From Planctomycetaceae bacterium (GTDB taxonomy: Bacteria > Planctomycetota > Planctomycetia > Pirellulales > Thermoguttaceae): a stretch of 15,803 nt of DNA. Below the pieces are notes generated by a model that had not been told where the DNA came from, ran no database searches, and was given only the letters and a program-made list of their open reading frames with translations. The stretch is taken from positions 1-15,803 of the forward strand of contig WRMR01000039.1 in the NCBI GenBank assembly GCA_009776995.1, read 5' to 3'. The translations under genes were made by a program, and so were the position numbers. Below, one piece after another: positions 7,437 to 14,666 of this stretch (position 1 is its first letter; the number at the start of each line of letters is the position of its first letter).

Positions 7437-7461
7437 GTTGTGCTCGGCAGTGATCCTGATC

Positions 7462-7490
7462 AAAAAAGCCCCTCCGCAGGGGGAGGGGCT
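7462..7490 (-). terminator. Intrinsic terminator of hpf
   Basis: Read on the minus strand, AGCCCCTCC (7490-7482) pairs with GGAGGGGCT (7475-7467) and is followed by TTTTTT (7467-7462). It lies about 50 bases beyond the hpf stop codon at 7539 and faces the terminator of the convergent gene. Confidence 0.9.
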
Positions 7491-7538
7491 CACAAGGAAA
7501 TGCGCGACCAGCGCGTATTGGTCGAATGATTCACGCAA

Positions 7539-7877
7539 TCACTCGACGGCAATTTCCAGGGTTTTGGGCGGTGTTTCGCCCCGGTATGGGGTTTGAACTT
7601 TCTCCTTATATTTTTTGATCTGGATTTCCAGTTTGTGCATTGCCTGGTCGATACAGCCCCAGAGATCGCCTGACTGGTAACTCGCAACGAAATCGTGTTT
7701 GTGTTCTGCGGAAACATTGATGTCAACCAAAGGCTCATCCGCTTTTTTCAGGTCGATCACGACGGAAATCTGTGTGAGACGTTCGAAATAACGTCCCAGT
7801 TTTTCCACTTTCGCGATGACTTTGGCTTCTGTCGCCTCACTGATGTTGCCATGACGTGTCGAGACATTAATTTGCAC
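7539..7877 (-). CDS. hpf: Ribosome hibernation promoting factor, short HPF/RaiA type
   Basis: A 112-residue cytoplasmic protein that binds the decoding region of idle 30S subunits and lowers translation in stationary phase or stress. The sequence reads as the single HPF/RaiA domain: MQINVSTRHGNISEATEAKVIAKVEKLGRYF at the start, a central ISVVIDLKK...VDINVSAEHKHDFVAS beta region, then the helix DLWGCIDQAMHKLEIQIKKYKEK. Its length matches the short form. The C-terminal dimerisation domain of long HPF is absent, so 100S formation would need a separate partner if it occurs. The start is GTG at 7875-7877, supported by AAGGAG 8 bases upstream. The gene is single and ends at its own terminator. Confidence 0.92.
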   Translation of the reverse strand: MQINVSTRHGNISEATEAKVIAKVEKLGRYFERLTQISVVIDLKKADEPLVDINVSAEHKHDFVASYQSGDLWGCIDQAMHKLEIQIKKYKEKVQTPYRGETPPKTLEIAVE

Positions 7878-8348
7878 GATTCGGACTCCTTAAAAGTTCA
7901 AGTTGTGTAACGGAAATGTGGAAAACAGCGGAAGTAGCAATCTCAAACAAGATACGCTCATTTTTTCCAAAACTGTTTTCATCGGTAAGTGAGAGATTAA
8001 CAAAAACACCGCCTCAAGGCAATGTCAATTTGTCCGGGAATCACGTGACTTCACGATCTGTTGATTTTGTGACAGTTCTTGACGTTTTCCGGCCTCTCAA
8101 TGATATTCCAACAATTAATTATACGTCTTGACACCACAATTTGTTCGTTTTTTTGAGATTTGGATACAAAATAAGCACGATTTTTGCAAAAAAATGCTTA
8201 TTGTGATTAAAATTGATTTTCAAACTCTTTTCATAATTCGACTTGTCCGGAAATCGCTATCTGTTTTTGGATACCACGCTGTGCTACAATAAGTGGAGGT
8301 TCAACCCGTTATACTGTCGAACGCCATTTGACTGGCATATAATATTGT
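7878..8348. other. AT-rich intergenic region upstream of hpf
   Basis: No supported gene. The part from about 8095 to 8330 is clearly AT-rich. It contains the inverted repeat AATAAGCA (8170-8177) / TGCTTATT (8195-8202) with a 17-base loop, and a TACAAT hexamer at 8285-8290 without a good -35. Promoters for hpf (-) and for the regulator at 8507 (+) should lie in or near this segment, but I cannot define them. Confidence 0.4.
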
Positions 8349-8440
8349 GGCCTTTGTGTTAAAATATTTCAACACAAAGATCACAAAGGAATCCACAAAG
8401 TTCACAGAGATAAATACAAAGTCCATGGCGTTGTGCGGTA
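8349..8440 (+). repeat. Dispersed 92-base repeat, copy A
   Basis: This copy matches the reverse complement of 13720-13812 with about 8 differences over 93 columns (about 91% by eye). It starts with a near-perfect 26-base palindrome (8353-8378: TTTGTGTT...AACACAAA around AAATATTT) and continues with CACAAAG-type heptamers at 9-12 base spacing. On the plus strand it encodes VLKYFNTKITKE, although the frame holding it opens only 18 bases upstream of the copy and belongs to no gene. Confidence 0.9.
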
Positions 8441-8506
8441 TAGATTGGGTTGCGCCGCACCGGAAAAAAAGCCCTTTGTGGTGAACAACAAAACCGATAA
8501 GAAGTC

Positions 8507-9154
8507 ATGGCAGTTCGTATCGTCGTCATTGAACCATTGGAAATCGTTCGGTTGGGGGTGCGTGCCTTGTTGGGTTCTTTGGAATACGGGTTGCATCGGA
8601 TCGAGGTTGTTGCCGAAGGTTCCTCGCCCAAAGACATGGTGCCGCTTGCCGCGAAGTTTGAACCGGACATCGTTTTGACCGAAGTGCAGTTTCCCGACAT
8701 GACGGGGTTCAACGCCATTGATTCGCTGAAACAGGCGTTTCCCGGTGCGAAAGTGTTCGTCTATACCGCGTCGGACAACCCTGCGTTTCTCGCACGGGCG
8801 GCGTTGAGCGGCGTTGACGAATATCTCGAAAAAACCGCCCCAACGGAGGAACTGGTCGCAGCTTTGATTCGTTTATCCGACGGCCAGGCACGTCCGGCCG
8901 GGCACAAGCTCGACCGTGTTTCCGGACGGATGAAATCGAAACGGGTTTCCACCGAACACGAAATGCCGCTGACCGGACGCGAATTGCAGGTTCTCCGCCA
9001 CATCGCCTTCGGAATGAGCAACAAGGAAATCGCAAGGTCTCTCGAACTCAGCGTTGATACAGTCAAGGAACACGTGCAAAACATCCTGCGGAAAATGGGG
9101 TTTCGGGACCGTACTCACGCGGCGGTGTGGGCCGTTCGCAAAAAAATCATCTGA
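8507..9154 (+). CDS. LuxR-family response regulator with atypical receiver
   Basis: A 215-residue NarL/FixJ-type DNA-binding regulator. Residues about 3-125 form a receiver domain, and about 153-215 form a LuxR helix-turn-helix (PLTGRELQVLRHIAFGMSNKEIARSLELSVDTVKEHVQNILRKMG). The phosphorylation pocket is degenerate. The usual acidic pair is I8-E9, and the phospho-accepting Asp is replaced by E59 in DIVLTEVQFPDMTG. The switch Thr (T87) and the conserved Lys (K109 in YLEKTAP) remain. This suggests control without His-Asp phosphotransfer, or a fixed active state with Glu as a mimic. No sensor kinase lies nearby, and targets are unknown. The ATG at 8507 has only a weak AAGAAG before it, but the domain starts right there. 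Confidence 0.9.
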   Translation: MAVRIVVIEPLEIVRLGVRALLGSLEYGLHRIEVVAEGSSPKDMVPLAAKFEPDIVLTEVQFPDMTGFNAIDSLKQAFPGAKVFVYTASDNPAFLARAALSGVDEYLEKTAPTEELVAALIRLSDGQARPAGHKLDRVSGRMKSKRVSTEHEMPLTGRELQVLRHIAFGMSNKEIARSLELSVDTVKEHVQNILRKMGFRDRTHAAVWAVRKKII

Positions 9155-9187
9155 GCCAAGAACATAGAGTGACGCAACCAGCCTGCG

Positions 9188-10603
9188 TCAAAATCGTGTG
9201 TTGCGATCAATGTCACGCGGAACGAGTCCCTGGTTGACACGTTCGGCAAGTGCTTCCGGCGTGTTGGCGAACAATGGACTGATTTCGACTCGCACGTTTG
9301 GGGCAACCCGAACTCCGGTCAAAGTGAGCCATTCGATGGAAATGTCCGACAGTTGCTTGCGAACGCTTTCCGGCGAGTCGGCTGGCGAGTCGGTCGGCGA
9401 ACCGTTCGCGTTTTTCAACGGTGCGAAGTGGTACCGGGAATCGACCTCGACGACAATCGCGTTGTCCGCCGCCGGAAGCAGGTCGAAAATGAACCGCTCA
9501 AACTTGATTGCGTTCGGTTCCTGCGGCGCAACCGGGTTGCCGTTCGTGTCGATGTACGGCACTTTCTTTTTCGCAATGTGAAACGGCAATGACGATTTGT
9601 TTTCGGTCTGCCGCTTCAGGAAATCGAGTTCCATGATATGCACGGCGATGCTGCCCGCCCAAATTGCGAGTGTGCTGTCCGGTTTGCGACGGGTTGCGAA
9701 CTCGTCGGGCAGGTCACTGTATTCGATGACGTGCAAGCGTCCGTCAATGCTGACGATATTGCCGACGCGGTCTTGCGGCGTCTGCTTCCGCACAACCTGC
9801 GAGGTGAGTTCCGACCGGCTGAGAATGTGATAACCGAGAAATTCCTCATTGGCGATGTCCACGAGCGGGTTGTCCACCTGGAAGTAGAACAGCATTTCGA
9901 TGCCGCGCTCGCGCAACTGATCGAGGCAGCCGCTCAATTGAAACGCGGCAAGCATTCCGCCGTGACCATCAGGCGACATGGCGATTTGATCCGGTGCCGC
10001 AAGCAGGACTTTGCCGTCGGCAAGCGACACGGAGGGCATCGTCCCCTGGCAAAAGATGAGCAGGTCCGATTCGGCCAGTCCGAAACGCTTGTGTTTTGCG
10101 AAAAAACCGACCGTTTCGTCGTGCGTTGTCGGACTGGTCATCACGCAGAACGGGATTGACCTGTTGCATTGCCTGCCGCGCGCAATGGTTTTCTCAATGT
10201 GCATCTGAAACAGCGTCGTGTTGCCAACGGGCCCGATGGGAAACATGCCTTTCGGGTGATCAAATCCGAGTCGTGTCCCCTGACCGCCGGCGACAACAAG
10301 CACAGCCACTTTTCCTGCGGCAAGTGCGTCGCGGCCTGCCTGGATCGCGTCGGAACGCGAAATCGCATTTGCGTCACTATCCAGGCGATACGCAGGCGGT
10401 TCTTGCGCCCGTTCGACCATCGCCACCACGTCGATCAGGTGGTCGCGGTTGGTGTAGAGCGTTGCCAGTTGCGCGAAATTGATGCCGTCAATCTGGGCGG
10501 CGAATTCCTGACGCTGCGAATCGGCCAAAGCGTCCCAGTGCGCAAGCAGGTGCTTCTGGCCAAACGGTGCCAGGCGGGATAAAAGTGAATGTTTTTGGTT
10601 CAT
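9188..10603 (-). CDS. UDP-sugar pyrophosphorylase of the UDPGP/UAP1 family
   Basis: A 471-residue cytoplasmic nucleotidyltransferase of the eukaryote-like UDPGP family. It makes a UDP-sugar from UTP and a sugar 1-phosphate; UDP-N-acetylglucosamine is the likely product, and UDP-glucose is the alternative. The signature LVVAGGQGTRLGFDHPKG is at residues 102-119. SPDGHGG (210-216) and FQVDNPLVD (241-249) form the sugar and uridine pocket, and AIKFERFIFDLLP follows toward the C-terminus. A short SPTDSPADSPES stretch in the C-terminal part comes from a small in-frame DNA repeat (about 9368-9400). It is unrelated in layout to bacterial GlmU, which has an acetyltransferase domain. The gene converges with the regulator at 8507-9154 with a 33-base gap, and lies 56 bases beyond the upstream membrane-protein gene, a gap that contains a palindromic repeat. 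Confidence 0.88.
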   Translation of the reverse strand: MNQKHSLLSRLAPFGQKHLLAHWDALADSQRQEFAAQIDGINFAQLATLYTNRDHLIDVVAMVERAQEPPAYRLDSDANAISRSDAIQAGRDALAAGKVAVLVVAGGQGTRLGFDHPKGMFPIGPVGNTTLFQMHIEKTIARGRQCNRSIPFCVMTSPTTHDETVGFFAKHKRFGLAESDLLIFCQGTMPSVSLADGKVLLAAPDQIAMSPDGHGGMLAAFQLSGCLDQLRERGIEMLFYFQVDNPLVDIANEEFLGYHILSRSELTSQVVRKQTPQDRVGNIVSIDGRLHVIEYSDLPDEFATRRKPDSTLAIWAGSIAVHIMELDFLKRQTENKSSLPFHIAKKKVPYIDTNGNPVAPQEPNAIKFERFIFDLLPAADNAIVVEVDSRYHFAPLKNANGSPTDSPADSPESVRKQLSDISIEWLTLTGVRVAPNVRVEISPLFANTPEALAERVNQGLVPRDIDRNTRF

Positions 10604-10625
10604 TGTTCGTTTTCAATGATATTGA

Positions 10626-10694
10626 TTTCACACGGAGGCACAGCGGCACGGAGGTGATTTCATTCTCTCTGTGCCTTCATGCCTCTGTGTGGAA
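10626..10694. repeat. CACAGAGG-type inverted repeat
   Basis: Two 28-base arms (10626-10653 and 10667-10694) match as reverse complements at 21 of 28 positions around a 13-base loop. The arms consist of 9-base CACRGAGGC-like units. The right arm is coding: it supplies the last residues and the stop codon of the membrane protein at 10660-11403. Short CACAGAGG/CACAAAG repeats of this kind are familiar from environmental bacterial genomes and often create spurious reading frames. Confidence 0.8.
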
Positions 10695-11403
10695 CATTGA
10701 CTCTTCCCTCAATGTCATCCCGAATTTTACAGATCGTCCGGTACGATCCCAAAAGTGTTTTCGCCGCGCGGTCGCCGATAAGGATGTGTTGAAATGGCTG
10801 CCCCGAGACTTGGGACAGTTCCACTTGCAAGTGATAGACTAGGCATAAGCCTCTGAAAAATCCGATGTTTTTCAGGTCAACGGATTCGATGCAGGAATAG
10901 GGGATAACCGCCATGGTATGGTCGCCCTCAAAATGAAGATGATCGTCGTTGAGATACAAAACGCCGATATCGTCAGCATCTTCCAGCCTGCGTAGCCCCT
11001 TGTAACGCGAAGGATAGGTTGTGAATTGGCTAATATATCCTTTGCCTGACGCAATCTTGTAAAATTTGGAAATGATCCGGGGTATTGGACAATTTGGAGC
11101 ACCCCACCACGGAAATAAATACAGTGCAAGCAATAGCAATACTCCTACTCCAAGATTAATGAGGTACCAGTTTTTCGTAACAAAGAAATAGACGAGCAAT
11201 ACGAAACCAAGCACCAGAACATAATCGATGATAAGTAGCATGAGGCCGATAAAACAACCGCATTTCAGAATTTCCCGCCAGCCAAAGAATTTTTCCGGTC
11301 GAAATTCGATGCGTCCGTTGCCGCCGTCGAGAATAACGGCTTTCGGGTAAGAATCATCACCGGGCGGTTCTTCGGAATAGCGATAAGGATTGATATCCGA
11401 CAT
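10660..11403 (-). CDS. Membrane protein of unknown function, two helices plus soluble domain
   Basis: A 247-residue protein of no family I recognise. It begins MSDINPYRYSEEPP; NPY-x-P openings are common among planctomycete membrane proteins. A short cytosolic segment follows, then two hydrophobic helices (about 51-75 and 79-99) and a basic linker. A mixed beta domain (about 140-230: IGVLYLNDDHLHFEGDHTMAVIPYSCIESVDLK...) could be a bacterial PH-like fold; that is a guess from pattern only. The last 11 residues (VPHRGMKAQRE) are encoded by a dispersed repeat, so the native C-terminus was probably replaced or extended. I chose the ATG at 11403. An in-frame upstream start at 11445 would read through another dispersed repeat and is unlikely. 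Confidence 0.72.
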   Translation of the reverse strand: MSDINPYRYSEEPPGDDSYPKAVILDGGNGRIEFRPEKFFGWREILKCGCFIGLMLLIIDYVLVLGFVLLVYFFVTKNWYLINLGVGVLLLLALYLFPWWGAPNCPIPRIISKFYKIASGKGYISQFTTYPSRYKGLRRLEDADDIGVLYLNDDHLHFEGDHTMAVIPYSCIESVDLKNIGFFRGLCLVYHLQVELSQVSGQPFQHILIGDRAAKTLLGSYRTICKIRDDIEGRVNVPHRGMKAQRE

Positions 11404-11422
11404 GGGGAAATTCCCGTGAGCT

Positions 11423-11483
11423 GAAATCAGAGCCGCGACGGTCACGGAGCGGTCGCATTGACAATCACTGCTCCATGACTGTC
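11423..11483. repeat. Large palindromic dispersed repeat, copy 2
   Basis: Bases 11423-11455 match 3376-3408 at 32 of 33 positions, the only change being T to C. The outer right arm of copy 1 is not conserved here. Instead GACGGTCACGGAGC (11438-11451) pairs with GCTCCATGACTGTC (11470-11483) at 12 of 14 positions, so this copy is also palindromic but folds differently. A third partial match, the 10-mer TCAGAGCCGC, lies at 14597-14606 before the cysteine desulfurase gene. Confidence 0.85.
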
Positions 11484-11560
11484 ACGGTTTCAATCTTGGC
11501 GGTTACGGTGTGACCCCCTGCTACTAAGGAGCTTTGGCAATATAACATTTCCAATCCCGC

Positions 11561-11689
11561 TGTCCCGTGAGGGACACGACATTGGTTGAATACGCAATAT
11601 GGTCAGGTTTTATTGCGTTCCTGACGGGACGCTGATGATATAATGGAGAAGAGAACTTTTTCTACCAATATCCTGTCCCTAACGGGACA
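11561..11689. repeat. Three similar hairpins at 55-58 base spacing
   Basis: TGTCCC-GTGA-GGGACA (11561-11576), GCGTTCC-TGAC-GGGACGC (11615-11632, with one G-T pair) and TGTCCC-TAAC-GGGACA (11674-11689) share a four-base loop and a GGGAC right arm. Their centres are 55 and 58 bases apart. The spacers are AT-richer and do not match closely. The arms resemble CCCGT(A)GGGA-type dispersed repeats seen in many environmental genomes. This is not a CRISPR: the repeats are only 16-18 bases, differ from each other, and have no cas genes near. Confidence 0.7.
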
Positions 11690-11777
11690 AGGTCAATACC
11701 ACACTTTTTGTCAACGTGATTTTGGTACGACTCCCGGCACATCATACGAAGATCAATTCAATGACTGTGTCAGAGGT

Positions 11778-13610
11778 TTATTCCACGCTTTCGAAAATGT
11801 CGTCCGTTTCAACGGCTTCCGTTATCTCTTCATTTGTTTCGGCCTGTGGCGCGGACACGTTTTCTGTCGGAGCGGCAAGTGGATCAGGAGCGTTTTCTTC
11901 GAGTCGTTCCCGCCAGGGTTTCTTTTCCAGGTAACTCGCCAGTTCTTTGTCGAGATGTTCCTTTTGGTCATACTCCGTCTGCTCGGCCAGTTCGAGACCT
12001 TTTTCGATCCATTTCACCGCATTGTCAAAATCGCCGAGTTCCGCGTAAGCCGAGGCCAGCGTACTGAGAATATGCGGCTTTTTGTAATGAGTCAACTCGC
12101 TCGACTTCATCGCATATTCGAGGGCCAGTTTGCCGTCCCGGAGCGAATCGTCAGGCGAGGTGGCAAGCACCCAGGCCAGATTATTGTAAACACCGTCGTC
12201 CTCGTCACCGGCTTCGAGCAGTTCATTATAAACGCCGATTGCCTCCTTGTGGCGGCCCAGTCCGAGCAGCATATCGCCGCGAAACCGTTTGATGCCTTGA
12301 TTGTCCGGCAACTCGGCCAACATTTCATCCAGCAGTTTAAGTGCCGGTTCATTGGACTTGGCCATGGCATAAACTTGGACGGCCATGAGTTTGTACGACA
12401 GGCTGTTTCGCTTGGCTGCGGGAAGTTTTTGCAGGCCGGTCAGGGCTTCGGCGAATTTTTCCTGTTTGCACAAAATCGTGATTTTCACCGCGTAGGCGTT
12501 TGTTTCCAGTTCGGGCATGTCGCCGGTCAACCGGAGTGTCGAATCAATATCACGCATTGCGGCATCGTAATCCTCCATTTCCGCGAACAGTTTGCCACGT
12601 TGCAAAAGAACCATCGGGTTACCCGGCTCACGGCTGCGCAGAGCGTCTAGTACGGCCATCGCGTCGTCGTATTTTTTCTGCTCCTGCAACACTTCGGCCT
12701 TTTGAATCTGCGGAACAAAACTTCGCGGCATCAATTCCGCAAGACGGTCGTAAATTTTCAAGGCTTCGTCGAATTTTTCCTCCTGCACACGAATGGCGGC
12801 GGCAAATTCGAGTGCCTGCACGTTTTCCGGATCAAAGTCCAGCACTTGTTGCAGGATCGTGATTGCCTCTTCCAGTTGGTTGTCGGCGGCCAACACCCCG
12901 CCAAGTAAAATCATCACCGGCACCGAGTCGGGCAACACCTTGTGCGCCTCCCGGAGCAATTCGATCTGCGTTTTCGTGTCTTCCGCCAAATCCGCCTTGA
13001 CAACCAGTGCCTGGGCATGTATTTCATCGTTTCCGCTACAATATTCGATTGCTTTCTCGGCGTATTTTGCGGCCAGTTCACGGTCTCCATCCGGTAACAA
13101 ACTTAACCGGGCAATGAAAAGGTAGTTGATCGGCTCTTCCGGGACATATTTGAAAGCCTTTTCAAAGTCTGTGATAGCCAGATTTCGGTACTCTTTCCAG
13201 TTGGGCGGGAGCGGACGGTTTTCCAGCACCAAATCGGCGATCTGTACGCCGCGCTGAATTAACGTAGCGGAAAGTAACTGGTGGCAAAAATCCAGATTTT
13301 CGGTGGAAAGTCCGTCCTCGATTGCTTTTTCACATAATCGGATGACATTATTGAGGTCACGCATCGTTTCGGCGGACATTTTGATCTCAATCGCCTGATT
13401 GAGGGCTTCCAGTCCGGGGTTTTCATTCTCGGGCGTTTTTTCCGGCTCTTGCCCTTCAATCGGCTGATCATCCGCCGTTCGCTCCGTTGCAGGTTCTGAA
13501 CCGGCCAATTCATCTTGCGTCCAGGATGTTGTAGCAGCAAAAGTTAGCAACATCGCGAGAAACGCTGTGGAAAACACGTAAAAACGTACATATTTTCGGG
13601 TTTCGGTCAT
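11778..13610 (-). CDS. Exported TPR-repeat protein
   Basis: A 610-residue protein with an N-terminal signal peptide or anchor (about residues 8-30, VRFYVFSTAFLAMLLTFAATTS). An acidic linker rich in E, P and T follows to about 65, then a long array of tetratricopeptide repeats to about 565. Clear units include EEAITILQQVLDFDPENVQALEFAAAIRVQEEKFDEALKIY in the centre, and DGVYNNLAWVLATSPDDSLRDGKLALEYA followed by HILSTLASAYAELGDFDNAVKWIEKGLEL near the end. The tail (about 570-610) is acidic. TPR arrays bind other proteins; no enzyme domain is visible and the partner is unknown. The PDD-LRDG motif is typical of planctomycete TPR proteins. The ATG at 13610 is chosen because GGAGAAAG precedes it; an in-frame ATG at 13634 is possible. 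The gene lies 57 bases beyond the small gene at 13668-13964 on the same strand. Confidence 0.85.
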   Translation of the reverse strand: MTETRKYVRFYVFSTAFLAMLLTFAATTSWTQDELAGSEPATERTADDQPIEGQEPEKTPENENPGLEALNQAIEIKMSAETMRDLNNVIRLCEKAIEDGLSTENLDFCHQLLSATLIQRGVQIADLVLENRPLPPNWKEYRNLAITDFEKAFKYVPEEPINYLFIARLSLLPDGDRELAAKYAEKAIEYCSGNDEIHAQALVVKADLAEDTKTQIELLREAHKVLPDSVPVMILLGGVLAADNQLEEAITILQQVLDFDPENVQALEFAAAIRVQEEKFDEALKIYDRLAELMPRSFVPQIQKAEVLQEQKKYDDAMAVLDALRSREPGNPMVLLQRGKLFAEMEDYDAAMRDIDSTLRLTGDMPELETNAYAVKITILCKQEKFAEALTGLQKLPAAKRNSLSYKLMAVQVYAMAKSNEPALKLLDEMLAELPDNQGIKRFRGDMLLGLGRHKEAIGVYNELLEAGDEDDGVYNNLAWVLATSPDDSLRDGKLALEYAMKSSELTHYKKPHILSTLASAYAELGDFDNAVKWIEKGLELAEQTEYDQKEHLDKELASYLEKKPWRERLEENAPDPLAAPTENVSAPQAETNEEITEAVETDDIFESVE

Positions 13611-13667
13611 TTTTCTTTCTCCGTTCATTCTCATATCGCACTGTAAAAGTCAGCCTTTCACTCCATA

Positions 13668-13964
13668 TCATACTAAATTATCAGGTTTTGCCGTGAGAAT
13701 CAAGAGCAATTTGCGTGTATACCGTACAATGCCATGGACTTTGCATTTTATGTCTGTGAACTTTGTGCACTCCTTGGTGATCTTTGTGTTGAAATATTTT
13801 AACACAAACGCCTCGCAATTTGCCTTTCGTGATGCCTGCTCAATGAGTTTGACCACGTTTTCGGCATCGTCGGCGGTCAAATTTGGCCCGACAATTCCTG
13901 CCTTCCCATCCAAAATGAGCTTGACTTTCTGCATGTCCTGATCGATAATGATGTCCACCTTCAT
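13668..13964 (-). CDS. Small protein of unknown function with repeat-encoded tail
   Basis: A 98-residue protein I do not recognise. The first part (about 1-50, MKVDIIIDQDMQKVKLILDGKAGIVGPNLTADDAENVVKL...) reads like a compact alpha/beta protein, with alternating hydrophobic residues and a helix ending EQASRKANCEA. From about residue 51 the sequence AFVLKYFNTKITKE...KFTDIKCKVHGIVRY is encoded entirely by dispersed repeat copy B, and 16 residues of unrelated frame follow before the stop. The original C-terminus was probably overwritten or extended by the repeat. The start at 13964 has AAGGAA about 9 bases upstream; the frame is open further upstream but without such a site. It is divergent from the gene at 14137. 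Expression is unproven, and it could be a decaying gene. Confidence 0.6.
   Translation of the reverse strand: MKVDIIIDQDMQKVKLILDGKAGIVGPNLTADDAENVVKLIEQASRKANCEAFVLKYFNTKITKECTKFTDIKCKVHGIVRYTRKLLLILTAKPDNLV
13720..13812 (-). repeat. Dispersed 93-base repeat, copy B
   Basis: This is the inverted counterpart of 8349-8440, with about 8 differences including one extra base. On the minus strand it begins with the same near-palindrome TTTGTGTT...AACACAAA (13808-13783) and runs into CACAAAG-type units. Here it is read in frame as part of the small protein at 13668-13964 (VLKYFNTKITKE...). Confidence 0.9.
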
Positions 13965-14136
13965 GGCACTGATTCCTTTTTGTGGGTTGTCATTTGTTGT
14001 GGAAACTAACGTTACAATCCCAAAAACGGAATCTTTTTTCAAGATCAATTTTATTCCCACTTGCCATGTTTACGTAAATTCAAAGTGGCACCCTTAAAAA
14101 ATGATCCAATGTTACTACAGCAAGGAAACCATCGCC

Positions 14137-14586
14137 ATGGTTGCCAAGTCGGGACGACGCCGGGCAATTGGTTGCGGTGGATTATGGTTTGGCTGGTTGC
14201 TGTTGCCGATTGTCGGAATGGCGATACAAAACCCGGCAGGCATCGACGAACGTATTCTGCTTATCTCGATCGTTTGGTGTGGAATGGGATACTTTTTTCA
14301 TCGGTTGCTCTGCAACATTGAAAAGACGACTTTGGAACACGCACGCGACGAAATCACATTGGACGACAATGTCATCCGGTTGGTCACAGAGGATGGAACG
14401 CAAATCACGCTTCCCCGCGAAGGTCTGCGAGTTCAAGGCGGATATTACGCAGCTGGAAGTGTGACTTACAACATTTGGAATCCCAACGTTTCAAAAGACA
14501 AAATCGTGTTGACAGCCAGCATGGAAAACGCCAGAGAACTTGTCGATGCGATTCGACCGGGAGCATGGGATACCGGGTCAGGATGA
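14137..14586 (+). CDS. Small membrane protein of unknown function
   Basis: A 149-residue protein with two predicted helices (about 11-31 and 39-59), a short basic/acidic linker (EKTTLEHARDEI) and a beta-rich C-terminal domain (ITLDDNVIRLVTEDGTQITLPREGLRVQGGYYAAGSVTYNIW...IVLTASMENARELVDAIRP). The plan resembles that of the protein at 10660-11403, two helices followed by a soluble PH-like or beta domain, but I see no clear sequence identity. I chose the ATG at 14137, which has AAGGAA 9 bases before it; an in-frame ATG at 14101 would add 12 residues (MIQCYYSKETIA) but has no ribosome binding site. A short palindrome (GGATGAT-A-ATCATCC, 14581-14595) overlaps the stop codon. It is followed after 80 bases by the cysteine desulfurase gene on the same strand. 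Confidence 0.7.
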   Translation: MVAKSGRRRAIGCGGLWFGWLLLPIVGMAIQNPAGIDERILLISIVWCGMGYFFHRLLCNIEKTTLEHARDEITLDDNVIRLVTEDGTQITLPREGLRVQGGYYAAGSVTYNIWNPNVSKDKIVLTASMENARELVDAIRPGAWDTGSG

Positions 14587-14666
14587 TAATCATCCCTCAG
14601 AGCCGCAATTGGTGCGGAAAGTCACCGGAAACGAAAGTAATATTTGATTCTCACCACTAACGTATC

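Larger units (their letters stand above)
11404..11777. other. Intergenic region made largely of repeats
   Basis: No gene is supported. The segment holds the second copy of the palindromic element (11423-11483) and a series of three hairpins (11561-11689), both listed separately. A long plus-strand frame that begins at 11643 and runs into the TPR gene is antisense to it and rejected. Confidence 0.6.

Noticed and set aside
8332..8475. Short plus-strand frame reading through repeat copy A (AFVLKYFNTK...)
   Set aside because: It opens just before the repeat and has no start or ribosome binding site; the similarity to the tail at 13668-13964 comes from the shared repeat.
8359..8718. Minus-strand frame of 119 codons ending in LCELCGFLCDLCVEIF
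   Set aside because: The Cys/Leu-rich end is the reverse reading of the CACAAAG repeat, a known source of spurious proteins, and the rest is antisense to the regulator gene.
11561..11689. CRISPR-like array
   Set aside because: Only three non-identical 16-18 base hairpins are present, with no uniform direct repeat and no cas genes.
11643..12650. Plus-strand frame of 335 codons
   Set aside because: It lies antisense to the well-supported TPR gene, is rich in F, Q, H and R as antisense frames often are, and has no domain or ribosome binding site.
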